Source: Datura wrightii
Lineage: Eukaryota; Streptophyta; Magnoliopsida; Solanales; Solanaceae
DNA: 64,000 bases
Direction: 5' to 3'
Assembly: GCA_035772735.1 (NCBI GenBank)
Contig: JASDFA010000007.1
Coordinates: forward strand, 85,149,501 to 85,213,500
The translations under genes were made by a program, and so were the position numbers. The notes beneath the pieces were generated by a model, which was not told the origin of the DNA, did no database searches, and saw only the letters and a program-made list of their open reading frames with translations. This document shows positions 1-10,165 of the stretch, in pieces (position 1 is the first letter of the stretch; each line of letters opens with the position of its first letter).

Positions 1-855
1 TCCATCCACTTCAAGCACTCCTGCTGCTTTCCTTGCTCTACCTCGAGATGAGTCAGCATTCCATTCTGGATTGCCCTGTGAAATCCGGTTGAGCAAAGTG
101 TACAGCTCCTCATAAGTCTTTTCCAGCGCTTGCCCTCCAGCTGCTGAGTCTAGCAAAATTTTAGTATGGGGTTCCAAACCCTTAATAAATGTGTGTACCA
201 ACACCTCATTGGACTGATGATGATGAGGACAGTCCCGCAACATGGATTTAAATCTTTCCCAGGCTTGATATAAATTTTCTCCCTCCCTCTGTTTGAAACT
301 TAGAATTTGACTTCTAAGTCTGACTGTTTTACCAGAGGGAAAAAATCTTATCAAGAACTTTCGTGCTAGATCATCCCACGTTGATATAGAATTTGGTGGT
401 TCAGCTTTTAACCACCTCTTGGCTTCACCAAGTAAGGAAAACGAAAATAGTGTGAGCCAAACATAATCAGGTGACACTCCAGTGGGTATATAAGTGTCAC
501 TTATCTCCAAAAAGTTTTGGAGATGTTGTTGTGGGTCTTCATGAGGGAGACCGGTAAATTGCCCGCTTGTGTGCAATAATTGCACCATGTTCTGCTTTAG
601 TTCAAATCTCCCTCTAGGCTCTGGTTTGCGGATACTTGAATGTACATTGTTGGCATGTGGGATTGCCACCTCGCGAACCGGCCTTGCTGCTGCTTCGTCG
701 GGCACTAACACTGCCCTCACAACCGGTGGATTTTGTTGCTCCATCATAGTCTGTCTGAGCAACTGCAGCTTCTTTTGTAGAGCTTCTCTGCGTTTACTAT
801 GAAATTCACGTTCAGGCTCTATATAAGATTCCACCAGCTCCTTGTCCTTTGCCAG
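1..855 (-). CDS. gag: Athila gag (partial, open at window edge)
   Basis: A stop-free frame of 285 codons on the minus strand. It encodes a retrotransposon Gag (Retrotrans_gag type capsid domain), which would form the cytoplasmic virus-like particle. The core shows the aromatic/charged pattern of the family: GEAKRWLKAEP, WDDLARKFLIRFFP, then QREGENLYQAWERF and a run ending in LNRISQGNPEW. A stop lies directly upstream of the leucine codon at 855 and no ATG stands near the frame start; the first methionines are about 37 codons in, so translation may use a non-AUG start, an upstream exon, or that Met. Compared with AthP this copy is uninterrupted: it keeps glutamine codons where AthP has stops. 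The C-terminus, zinc knuckle and protease lie outside the window. Confidence 0.85.
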   Translation of the reverse strand, partial: MAKDKELVESYIEPEREFHSKRREALQKKLQLLRQTMMEQQNPPVVRAVLVPDEAAARPVREVAIPHANNVHSSIRKPEPRGRFELKQNMVQLLHTSGQFTGLPHEDPQQHLQNFLEISDTYIPTGVSPDYVWLTLFSFSLLGEAKRWLKAEPPNSISTWDDLARKFLIRFFPSGKTVRLRSQILSFKQREGENLYQAWERFKSMLRDCPHHHQSNEVLVHTFIKGLEPHTKILLDSAAGGQALEKTYEELYTLLNRISQGNPEWNADSSRGRARKAAGVLEVDG

Positions 856-972
856 TGTTCACAGAAATCAAGTCTGCAAAATACAGGCTAAGACCAAGTT
901 GTCAACACTTAAGAAAATAAAATAAAAATACAATAAATTTACACTTAACACAATTTCACCAATTGCCTAGTC

Positions 973-990
973 TCCCCGGCAACGGCGCCA
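973..990 (-). other. Primer binding site, tRNA-Asp
   Basis: On the minus strand the 18 bases TGGCGCCGTTGCCGGGGA follow the LTR after a 6-base spacer. They are complementary to the 3' end of plant tRNA-Asp, the primer type of Athila/Tat elements. This fixes both the element's orientation and the LTR boundary. Confidence 0.9.
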
Positions 991-996
991 AAAACT

Positions 997-2428
997 TGTT
1001 CGGTGGTTTGCTATATGGGTTAAAAACCGACACGCAAGTGCACGTGGTCAAACAAGTAATAAAGTGGATAAGTAAGCCAAGTATCGAACCAAGGAGACTC
1101 TGGATAAGTAAAAATTGCTCAAGTATACTATATTCTATCTTACTTCTATACATGCTGACAACAACGTAACCAAAAGTTAAATAATTTTTGTTTATAAATT
1201 ATATACTAAAACTATTAACAAATATCTACTTTGAGTTGAAACTATGGATATGAGCATGTCAAGGTTAAGAACAAGTAATGAACTTGATTATAATCATAAT
1301 TCGGTTATTCTTCTCTTCTAGTTGCTAGCCAAGAACATTAGCCTAGAGATTAAAACTCTCGTATTTAATCTCACTCAAGAATCATAAACCATCCGTCTAC
1401 ATTTCTGTGATCAAATGCAATTTATGACCTCGCAATACAATTCCGGTTCCTAAATTGACTAATACCGCTTTCAAGTATATTTCTATCAGGAAAGCACATC
1501 AAAACCCAATTTTCCCAAATCAAGTTAAGAACAATACCCTATTAATTCACAACTTTCCAATTTCGTGCTCTCTCGAGTGAAATCGGACTTTTTAGATGTA
1601 CATTAATGTCGGCCACACACTAATGCAGTAGAAACAAGAATTAATAGAACAACATAGAAGAAGAAGATGAAAAAACATACAATTCAATAATCAAAATTCA
1701 TCACCATTGTTCATAACCTCAGCAAGGAAGAGAATTAGCCACTCATTTGTGGATTAATCATTCTAAAACAAGTGTTAATCATACAAACAATTGATTGAAA
1801 GAAGAAAGAAAGAGAGAAAAACCCTTAGCTTTTTCGTCCCTCAACTGCCTGTAACCCACGTCCTTGCTCCACCAAGTCTGAATTTTTTATTAAAATTAAG
1901 CCTAAGTGTTCTATTTATACTATTGGGAATTTTTCCAGGAATAACAAGCAACGTGTCACGGAGGCCAACGTAGAGCACTGCCTCCGTGACACGGCGTGGA
2001 CGCGGACCCTTACTGGAAATCTGGGGTCCGGGAATAAAGCCTCAACGTGGCACGGCATGCAACGCGGTGGCTTGCCACCGTGCCACGGAGCTGTCGCGAG
2101 GCTTCACTGGAAATTGTCAAATTAATCACCCTCCAGGCAGTGTGCCTCCGCGATGGTAGCGTGGCACGGCTCCATCGCGGAGCCCCTTTACATTGTGCAG
2201 TCCAATGTCTTTTTCGTGCTCGCATCCAAGTCCAACTCCGATATTGTTACAACATGCATTTTAGCTCCTCAAAATCATGTTTTACCTACAAAACAATGCT
2301 AATCATGTTGGTTAGTATAAATTCACATTTTATTACCAATTACATGAAAATGTATACACATTGCACACTAAACAAGGCGAAAATGATACGTTTGAGTATC
2401 ACTTGGGCATATAAATCTGCCCAAGTCA
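997..2428 (-). repeat. AthA 5' LTR
   Basis: LTR of about 1.43 kb bounded by TG and CA (plus-strand ends TGTTCGG at 997 and AAGTCA at 2428), aligned along its length with the AthP LTRs. On the minus strand it holds, in order, the inverted start motif (TTGGGCA...TGCCCAA), GC-rich hairpin modules (2182 back to 1952), a TATA-like site near 1911-1920 and a long AT-rich tail. Its mate is outside the window. Confidence 0.85.
1952..2182 (-). promoter_or_regulatory. GC-rich hairpin module upstream of AthA TATA box
   Basis: A GC-rich island in an otherwise AT-rich LTR. Perfect 13-base arms CGTGTCACGGAGG (1952-1964) and CCTCCGTGACACG (1981-1993) flank a 16-base loop. Further upstream in the element's sense, 2182-2160 reads CTCCGCGATGG, AGCC, GTGCCACG. 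The same words recur in the AthP and Tekay LTRs. A regulatory role is inferred from position only. Confidence 0.6.
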
Positions 2429-3803
2429 AACATCATGCATTAAGATTAATTGGCTAAAATATAACATTTATCATCATTAATCCCCTTTAAAATATGCTTA
2501 GCCAAGAATCAAAGGCCCTTTTCATCGGCCAACATCATAGATCGATAAATCATGTTGTTCGTTTCATAAAGTATAAATCATTCTTCAACATATGGACATT
2601 GCCCAATACTTTCTTTCAAAATATGCTCATTAACATGGGTAACTTGAAATCATGCTTTTCCATCATCAATAAACTCAAAATATTGAATATTGATCATAAA
2701 TCATAACTTTTGTGAACCTTCATCAATGGGCATTTTAGATTTTAAAAAAACTTGAGACATGATTTTAAAGAAAATAATATAAAACCTTCCCATCATTCAT
2801 AATTCAATAATTAAAACTCAATTAAATCATACCCATAAAGAGAAATCACATTTTCATGCATTTGGGTAAAACCCCATAGAACTTGAATAGGAGAATTCAT
2901 GATTTAATCAAAATTTGGGCATAAGTGTGGAAGGATTTCACCCATTCTAAAACTCTACATACCTGGAAATGGACTGAATTCAATGTTCCTTGAATACCCA
3001 CAAAGAAATTGATGGAAACTTGGAGAAGAAGACCTTGAATCTCCCTAGAACCTCTCTAAAGCTCTTGCATGGGAATGGGTATGCATTAGGGACTTAACCC
3101 ATCTTAAAACACTCAGAAATATTCACAAAACGACGTAGTTTAAGGTCTCAAAGAATGAAAAAGTCGAATATGCCCTTAATAAAATATCCCTTGAAAACTG
3201 CTCGGGACGGACCAACGACCGATCCAATAGGTCGTTGTAAGATAACATGACTCATGGTATCGAGTCGTTGGTTCTACTGCCTCACGACAAACCTCAGGTG
3301 GTTCTCACCACTCATCAGGACGAGTCGTTGCCTCAACCAATGGGTCGTTGGATCGACCGTAATCAACTCCCTAACCATTCTAACTTCCCTTACCATGAGC
3401 CTCACCAAGTCTCGTGGTGCCTTCCAACAAGTCGTGGTCTCAATCCGTTGCATAAACTGGAATTCTCAACCTAAAAACAATGACTTGAAACAACGGGTTG
3501 TTCCTCCTCACCACGAACCGTGGGATGCCCCCTTGTTTCCCCATCAGCCTAAGTTCTATCCTTCCAACGACTAGTAACAAAGACTCGTTGTTCTTGACAA
3601 TGAGTCATTACACCGTCCGTTGTCACCACTGCCTCCCTGAACTCCCATACCACGATAGCTTACGATGACTCGTAGTATCCTACCATAAGTCGTCGAGATA
3701 CCACGAGTCGTCGAGTCGCCCATCCTGTGATATTTTTGCCAGTTTTTTGCACTTTTCAAATTCAACTCCCGGGTCTATTCTTAGGCATTACTAGGGTATT
3801 ACA
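2429..3803 (-). repeat. Del-1 3' LTR (split by AthA)
   Basis: On the minus strand it starts TGTAATACCC directly after the polypurine tract and runs left until AthA interrupts it. It aligns with 16412-17779. The GC-richer part at about 3190-3720 is a string of short words such as CGAGTCGTTGG, GACTCATGG and CCACGAGTCGT, many of them half-palindromes. The rest is AT-rich with no gene. Confidence 0.85.
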
Positions 3804-3820
3804 ATATCTCCCCTTGGAAA
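3804..3820 (-). other. Del-1 polypurine tract
   Basis: Minus-strand CCAAGGGGAGATAT immediately precedes the LTR start TGTAATA. This is the expected plus-strand primer for reverse transcription. A TTCGAGGATGAA half-hairpin lies just upstream (about 3824-3838). Confidence 0.8.
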
Positions 3821-4047
3821 CTTTCATCCTCGAATGTAGGAAACAAGCAGCAACAGAAACATACAATTTCTCATAGCCCTATACTGATCATTTTAACTGA
3901 AATTTTCACGGAATGACTACCTCCGAATAAAACCACATAGCTGAACTGATCTCATTTTTGACATACACATTCATATACATAAAAGAAACTTGCACACATG
4001 AACTAAACATGAAAACTAGATAGAGTCATAGGGAAAAAATTGGAACC

Positions 4048-6148
4048 TCAAGTTGGAACTAAGCCGGTAGAGAACAAATGTGGGTATCTAGCCATCATAT
4101 CCGCTTCGGCTTCCCACGTAGCTCCCTCAACATGCTGATTTCTCCATAATACTTTAAATGAAGCTACTTCTTTGTTTCTCAACTTCCCAACCTGACGATC
4201 CAAGATTTCAACAGGAATTTCATCATAACTGAGGTTGTCTTTTACCCCAATGCTATCTACCGAGACTACCAAGGTTGGATCACCCAAACACTTCTTTAAA
4301 AGTAACACATGAAAGACGGGATGAACTAAAGATAACTCCGATCGCAAGTCCAACTCATATGCCACCTTACCAACTCTTCTCAGAACCCAGTAGGGACCAA
4401 CATAGCGGGGACTAAGTTTCCCCTTCTTTCCGAACCGCATGACTCCCTTCATGGGAGATACCTTTAGAAATACCCAGTCGTCCACATCAAAATCCGGATC
4501 CCTTCTCCTCACATCAGCATATGATTTCTGACGACTCTGAGCGGTTTTTAACCAGTCCCTTATCAACTGGACCTTTACCATGGCCTCGTGAACTGAATCC
4601 GTCCCTATCATAGCTACCTCACCAAATTTAAACCATCTGATGGGCGATCTACACCTTCACCCATACAGAGCCTCAAAAGGTGCAATTTGGATACTGGAGT
4701 GATAGTTGTTATTATAAGCAAACACGATTAAGGGCAAATGATCATCCCAACTACCTTTAAAATCCATAACACATACCCTCAACATATCTTCAAGAGTCTG
4801 GATTATCCATTCCGCCTGGCCATCCATTTGCGGATGGAATGCGGTGCTGAGCTTAACCTGAGTCTCAAGCCCTTTTTGGAAAGACTGCCAAAATTGGAAG
4901 GTAAACTAAGTACCTCTGTCCGAAATAATAGACAAGGTCACTCCATGAAGTCGAACCAACTTCTGAATATACAACTTGGCATAATCATCTGTTGAATCCG
5001 TGGTCTTGGCCGGTAGGAAATGTGCAACCTTAGTTAACCTATCTACCACCACCCAAATGGAGTCGTATTGCCAGGGAGTATGAGGTAGACCTATAATGAA
5101 ATCCATGTTTATCTCCCCCAACTTCCAAGTGGGAATGCGAATCCGACCTTTGATGCTCGACCTTCACTTGCTAACAATTTGGACATTTGGCTACGATCTC
5201 TACAACATCCCTCTTTATACCATCCCACCAATAGGTTTCCTGCAAATCCCAATACACCTTTGAGATCCCGGATGGATGGAATATCTGGTACCATGTGCCT
5301 TAAGCAATATCCAAACCCTCAAATTATCAACGTCTGGAACACATAGCCAACCCTAGTATCTTAGAACACAACCTCCCCCTTGGGAGAAAACCTCCACCTT
5401 ATGACTTCACACCGCCTCCTTCAGCTTCCTCAAAATTTGATCCTCATCTTGCTTAGACTTGATATCAACCACCAAGGACGATTCTACCCCATTCTGCACA
5501 ACAACACCGCCATCGATCGATTTGATCAATCTAACCCCCAATCTTGCAAGTCGATGGACATCCTTCACCAACTCCTTCTTTCCCTCTTCCACGTGGGAAA
5601 CACTCTCCATAGAGAGCCTACTAAGCGCATCCGCAACCACATTAGCCTTGCCCGAATGGTAGAGGACACTCATGTCGTAGTCTTTTAGTAACTCCAACCA
5701 CCTCCTTTGGCGATAATTTAGATATTTTTGTGTGAACACATATTGCAAGCTATTGTGATCTGTGAATACATCCACGTGGACCCCATACAAGTAATGTCGC
5801 CATATCTTCAATGCAAATACCACCGCGGCCAACTCAAGATCATGGGACGGGTAATTCTTTTCATGAACTTTCAGCTGTCTCGAGGCATATGTTATTACCT
5901 TCCCACGCTGCATCAACACACATCCCAGTCCAACTCTCGAAGCATCAAAATATACAACAAAGCCATCATTACCCTCGGGTAAAGTCAAACACTGGTGCTG
6001 AAGTGAGTCGGGTCTTTAATTCTCGGAAGCTTTTCTCACAAGTATCTGACCATTGGAACTTCACCTTTTTCTGAGTCAACCTGGTCAATGGGGCTGCAAA
6101 TGATGAAAATCCCTCAATGAGTCTTGAAAATGGTCTTTGAGATGTCAC
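4048..6148 (-). pseudogene. pol: Del-1 pol fragment: RT tail, RNase H, integrase, chromodomain-like tail
   Basis: Decayed 3' half of a Tekay/Del polyprotein. In sense order: the connection region (IEGFSSFAAPLTRLTQKK, about 6118-6062), RNase H (FDASRVGLGCVLMQRG, then VFTDHNSLQYVF, 5988-5407), an integrase core (INMDFIIGLP and SIISDRGT, 5121-4906) and a C-terminal stretch 4611-4048 with GPYWVLRRVGKVAYELDL, VHPVFHV and a chromodomain-like end (VLWRNQHVEGATWEAEADM). Several stops and frameshifts separate the blocks, and the integrase zinc-finger stretch is poorly preserved. Position 6148 is the target site of AthP, and the RT frame continues on the far side at 15421. About 120 residues of the RT palm, including the YxDD/FIDD site, are missing because a deletion joins FKT to the IEGFSS block near 6118. 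Confidence 0.85.
6144..6148. repeat. Target site duplication GTCAC (left copy)
   Basis: GTCAC directly precedes AthP; the identical GTCAC at 15421-15425 follows it. This proves a single insertion with both ends retained. Confidence 0.95.
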
Positions 6149-7560
6149 TGATCTTGGGAAGAATTTCATGCCCAAGTGATACTCAAATGCTTCATTTTGA
6201 CTTGTTTGTCTATCATTATTGTGTACATTCTCATGTGATTTGTAGTTAAATGTGAATTTATACTAACCAACATGATTAGTGTTGTTTTGCAGGTAAAATG
6301 GAATTTTGGGAAGCTAAGATACATGTTGGTAAAAATCGGGAATGGACTTGGAAATAAGGAGTGGAAAAGGACAAGGAAGAGCAGCAAACACAAGGGCTCC
6401 GCGATGGAGCCGTGTCACGTTGCCATTGCGGAGGCACTCTGCCTCAAATGAAATAAATTTGGCAATTTCCAGTGGAGGTGCGCGATAGCACCGTGTCACG
6501 TTGGCCAGGCTCCGCGATGCAGGTCGTGGCATGTTGAGGTTAAATTGCCTGGGGGCCGACTTCCAGTGAAGGTCCACGATACCTCTGTGGCACGGAGGGA
6601 GTGCTCCGCGATACACTCCGTGCCACGTTGCTTGTTATTCCGGAAAAAATTCTAAATAGTATAAATAGCACACTTAGGTTTTATTTTAAACATTCTAACT
6701 TGGTTGAGCAAGAACGTGGGTTACAGACAGTTGAAGGGACGAAAATTCTAGGGTTCTTCTTATCTCTTTCTCATTTATCTCAATTGTTTGTATGAATTAT
6801 ACTTATTTGATGATGTTAAATCCACAAATGAGTGGCTAAATTCACTTCTTGCTGAGGTTAACAACAATTGTAGTGGAATGTAATTTTTAATCATTTCAGT
6901 TTTCATCTTTTCTTCAATGGTTGTTCTATCAATTCTTGTTTTTACTGCATTAATGTTTGGCCAATGTTAATGTATATCTAAAAAACCCAATTTTGATTAT
7001 GAAAAGGAAAGAAATTGGGAAGATGTGAATTGGTAGGATATGATCTTTTCATAGTTTAGAAAATTGATAATTGATTTACATTCAGAATAGAAATATATCT
7101 GAAAGTCTTATTAGTCAATTAAGGAATTGGGAATGTATGGCTAGAACATGAAATTCTTTTATCACAGAAATGTAGATTAAGACTCATGATTCTTAAGTTG
7201 GATAGGAGTCGAAAGTTCCAATCCATAGGCAATAATTCTTGACTAGCAACCGAAGGAAAGATTAATTGAATTGTATTGATAAATTAATTCTCTGCATGTT
7301 CGTTTTAACCTCAGCTTGCTCATTACAATTGTTTAGACTCACTTTATAATTTTGCCTTAGATTCTTATTAATTAGTAAACTCAAACTCTCAAAATATTAT
7401 TTATTTGGTTGTCTGCATTCTTAAAGATATAGTTCATTAACACTTAAGTTAATTAGTACAGTAGTTCAGTCCCTGTGGGATCGATACTTGGCTTTACTTA
7501 AGCCACTTTACTACTTGTTCGACCATGTGTACTTGCGTGTAGTCACCACAGCACCGAACA
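6149..7560 (+). repeat. AthP 5' LTR
   Basis: 1412 bases, TGATCTTGGG to CACCGAACA. It opens with an imperfect inverted repeat (TTGGGAAGAA...TGCCCAA), carries GC-rich hairpin modules at 6397-6626 and a TATA box (TATAAATA, 6660-6667), and near its 3' end the conserved CAGTCCCTGTGGGATCGATA. It aligns with the 3' LTR with scattered substitutions and one 10-base indel near the end. Confidence 0.95.
6397..6667 (+). promoter_or_regulatory. AthP LTR promoter: GC-rich hairpins and TATA box
   Basis: CTCCGCGATGG, AGCC, GTGTCACG at 6397-6419; arms GTGGCACGGAG (6587-6597) and CTCCGTGCCAC (6616-6626) form an 11-base stem; CACGTTGC follows, and TATAAATA at 6660-6667 lies 34 bases after the stem. The arrangement is that of an upstream element plus core promoter in U3. 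The same set occurs in the 3' LTR (stem 14457-14467 with 14486-14496, TATA 14530-14537). Confidence 0.65.
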
Positions 7561-7566
7561 AGTTTT

Positions 7567-7584
7567 TGGCGCCGCTGCCGGGGA
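7567..7584 (+). other. AthP primer binding site, tRNA-Asp
   Basis: TGGCGCCGCTGCCGGGGA, six bases after the LTR, differs from the AthA site at one position (C for T). It complements the 3' end of tRNA-Asp. Confidence 0.9.
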
Positions 7585-7691
7585 CTGGCAATTGGTAAAA
7601 TTATTTTCTTAGTGTTAGTTTACAAATTCTATTTAAGTGCTGACAACTTGATCTTAGCCTTTCTCTTGCAGATATTGAATTCTTCTGAACA

Positions 7692-9757
7692 CTGGCAAGA
7701 GACAAGGAGTTGGTGGATTCATACATAGAGCCGGAGAGACAATTTCATCGTCAAAGAAGGGAAGCTCTAGAGAAAAAGCTACAGTTGCTCAGATAGGCAA
7801 TTTTGGAGCAACAACAGAATCCACCACTTGTGAGGGCAATGTTAGTGCCCGAGGAAATGGCAGCTAGGCCGATTCGTGAAGTGGCAATTCCACATGCTAA
7901 CAATGTTACATCAAGTATTCGCAGACCAGAGCCAGGAGGGAAGTTTGAGCTTAAATAGAACATGGTGCAATTGTTGCACACCAGCGGGCAATTCACAAGT
8001 CTCCCTCATGAAGATCCACAACAACATCTCCAAAACCTTTTGGAGATAAGTGATACTTACATTCCCGTTGGAGTATCATCCGACTACGTGAGGCTTACAT
8101 TATTCCCATTTTCATTATTGGGGGAAGCAAAGAGGTGGTAGAAAGTTGAACCACCTAACTCTATAACCACTTGGGATGATCTTGCAAGAAATTTTTTGAT
8201 AAGATTCTTTCCATCTGGAAAAACAACAAGACTTAGAAGTCAGATTCTAAGTTTTAAATAAAGAGAGGGGGAGAATCTGTATCAAGCTTGGGAAAGGTTC
8301 AACTCATTGCTAAGGGATTGTCCTCACCATCATCAGTCCAATGATGTGCTGGTGCATACTTTCATAGAGGATTTGGAACCCCACACAAAAATTTTGCTAG
8401 ACTCAGCAGTTGGGGGACAAGCATTAGAAAACACTTATGAGGAGCTATATACTTTGTTAAATCGTATTTCATAGGGAAATCCAGAGTGGAATGCAGACTC
8501 TTCAAGAGGAGGAACAAGGAAAGCAGCAGGATTCTTTGAGGTGGATGGTTTTACAGCTATTGCTGCATATATAGTTGCATTGCAAAATCAACTCAACACC
8601 CACTTCAGTAGTATAAGCTTGAATCAACCACAAGCCCCAGTTAATGTAGTGCAACAGGTTTGGTGTGAAGTATGCGGTAGTAATGAACACTCAGCTGAGT
8701 GTTGTGGTGCAAATCCAGATTCAGTGAACTTTGTTGGGAACATCCAGAGAAATAATCACCAGCAGCAGTATGGCAATAATTACAACTCAAATTGGAGGAA
8801 TCATCCAAATTTCTCTTGGGGTAGTAACAGCCATCAAGGGCAGACTTCGAATCAGGGTATGCAGAGAAATCAAGGGGGGAAGCAGAATTATTAGTCTCAG
8901 TACAGAGGAAACAATGCACCTCCTCCACCAACCAACAGCATTGAGGAAATGTTCAAAACAATGATAGCTAACCAAGCGCAATTGCAGGCTGATTATGTGA
9001 AATTAGTTGCAGACTTAAAAAATAACCAGTTAGCTACAAAGGCGTTGGAGTACCAGTTTGGACAACTAGTTGGAGCTCAAAACACCAGGCCCAGAGGAGG
9101 ACTACCGAGTGACACTGACCCGAATCCCAAGAAGGTCAATGCAGTGACCACAAGGAGTGGATTACAACTCAAGGAGGTGGAACTAGAAAGATCACCTCAG
9201 CAATCAGGAGCAGTGGAAAAAGATAGGGAACATGATGATGAGAGGGAGAAGGAGAAGGCAGCTGAAGCAGAAAGACCACCACCCCCGTTCTCGCAAAGAT
9301 TAAAGAAACACAAGGAGGAAGCTTATTTTAAAAAGTTCATGGAGGTGCTTAAACAGGTACACATTAATTTACCTTTAGTTGATGTTTTGTAGGGAGTGCC
9401 TAAATATGCAAAGTATATCAAGGACATCGTAGCTAATAAAAGCAGATTGACGGAGTATGCTACGGTGGCGCTTACTGAGGAGTGCACTTCTAGGATTCAG
9501 AATAGGTTGCCAACAAAGCTCAAGGACCATGGGAGCTTTACAATTCAGATCACAATCAGGAAAAGTATCCGAGCTCACGGATTATGTGATTTGGGAGAGA
9601 GCATAAACTTGATGCCGACATCGGTGTTCAAGAAGTTGGGGCTGGGCAGTCCTAGACCAGCTACAGTGATCTTGCACTTAGCGGATCATTCTTTGGCAGA
9701 CCAGATGGCATTGTGGAGGACGTGCTGGTGCAAGTGGGCTCCCTCATATTCCCGGTA
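7692..9757 (+). pseudogene. gag: AthP gag and truncated protease
   Basis: One reading frame can be followed from the leucine codon at 7692 to about 9700, broken by seven stops (7794, 7956, 8139, 8259, 8472, 8892, 9390). The capsid core (about 7960-8480), a Cys/His segment CEVCGSNEHSAECCG (8667-8711, a likely nucleocapsid knuckle), a Gln/Asn-rich stretch, a coiled region near 8950-9060 and a charged linker precede a retropepsin start with CDLGESINLMP (active-site motif D-L-G, usual family form DLGAS). Near 9705 the frame shifts and the protease ends at IFPVDS, well short of its usual length and without the ILGRPFL end. In AthA, four of the five overlapping stops are glutamine codons. Confidence 0.88.
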
Positions 9758-9770
9758 GATTCAGGCGCTG

Positions 9771-9788
9771 CACGGGAGACAACCCGTG
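9771..9788 (+). other. Post-pol hairpin of Athila/Tat elements
   Basis: CACGGG, loop AGACAA, CCCGTG. AthB carries the corresponding hairpin (minus 19749-19732) as CTTGGG, AGGCAA, CCCAAG: the loop is conserved and the stem tips change on both sides. It sits where pol would end, here right after truncated protease. Function unknown; an RNA structure is plausible. Confidence 0.6.
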
Positions 9789-10004
9789 AAATTGTTGTAA
9801 TAGATGAGTAGAATTATTTGGAAAAAAAAGAAAAAGAAAAAAAGAAAAAATATATATATAATAAAAATTTTGTTTGCATTGAAACCTACGAATTCTAACC
9901 AATTTCTTGTGGTGAAGTGATTTTCAGGCGGAACGGAGGGCAAAAATGCAAAGAAACGCAAAGGAAAAAATCGAGGTGAGAAAAATAAAAATTAACACAT
10001 TACA

Positions 10005-10165
10005 GTGAGCCTACGCGATGGCTCCATGTCACGGAGGGGGTGCTCCGCGTTACCCTCCGTGACACGTTGAAGAGTGTTCCGATTTCTTTAAAAATCCAGA
10101 ACACTGGCGCGATGGCTCCGTGTCATGGAGTGGGTGCTCCGCGTTACCCTCCATGACACGTTGAG
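10005..10165 (+). repeat. Internal tandem copies of the LTR GC-rich hairpin module
   Basis: Two copies, about 94 bases apart, of the hairpin found upstream of the LTR TATA box. Copy 1: TGTCACGGAGG (10027-10037) pairs with CCTCCGTGACA (10054-10064). Copy 2: GTGTCATGGAG (10120-10130) pairs with CTCCATGACAC (10149-10159). Both have a GTGCTCCGCG-type loop as in the LTR. They lie upstream of the second ORF and its leader intron. Confidence 0.75.

Larger units (their letters stand above)
1..2428 (-). mobile_element. AthA: Athila-type Ty3/gypsy LTR retrotransposon, 5' part
   Basis: Minus-strand element entering the window from the right: 5' LTR, tRNA-Asp primer binding site and an open gag frame that runs off position 1. 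Its LTR and gag align with the plus-strand element AthP at 6149-15420, so the two are relatives in opposite orientation. It is inserted in the 3' LTR of Del-1. The undisturbed site in the other Del-1 LTR (near 16408-16422) reads cagtAACATcatgc, and the right flank here is AACATcatgc, so the target duplication should be AACAT, with its second copy left of the window. Protease, polymerase and 3' LTR are not visible. Confidence 0.88.

Noticed and set aside
2047..2457. 136-codon plus-strand frame at 2.0-2.5 kb
   Set aside because: Antisense shadow across the AthA LTR and the Del-1 LTR junction.
10005..10165. Spaced GC-rich repeats as a CRISPR array
   Set aside because: Only two units, in a plant retrotransposon, each a hairpin found also in the LTR.
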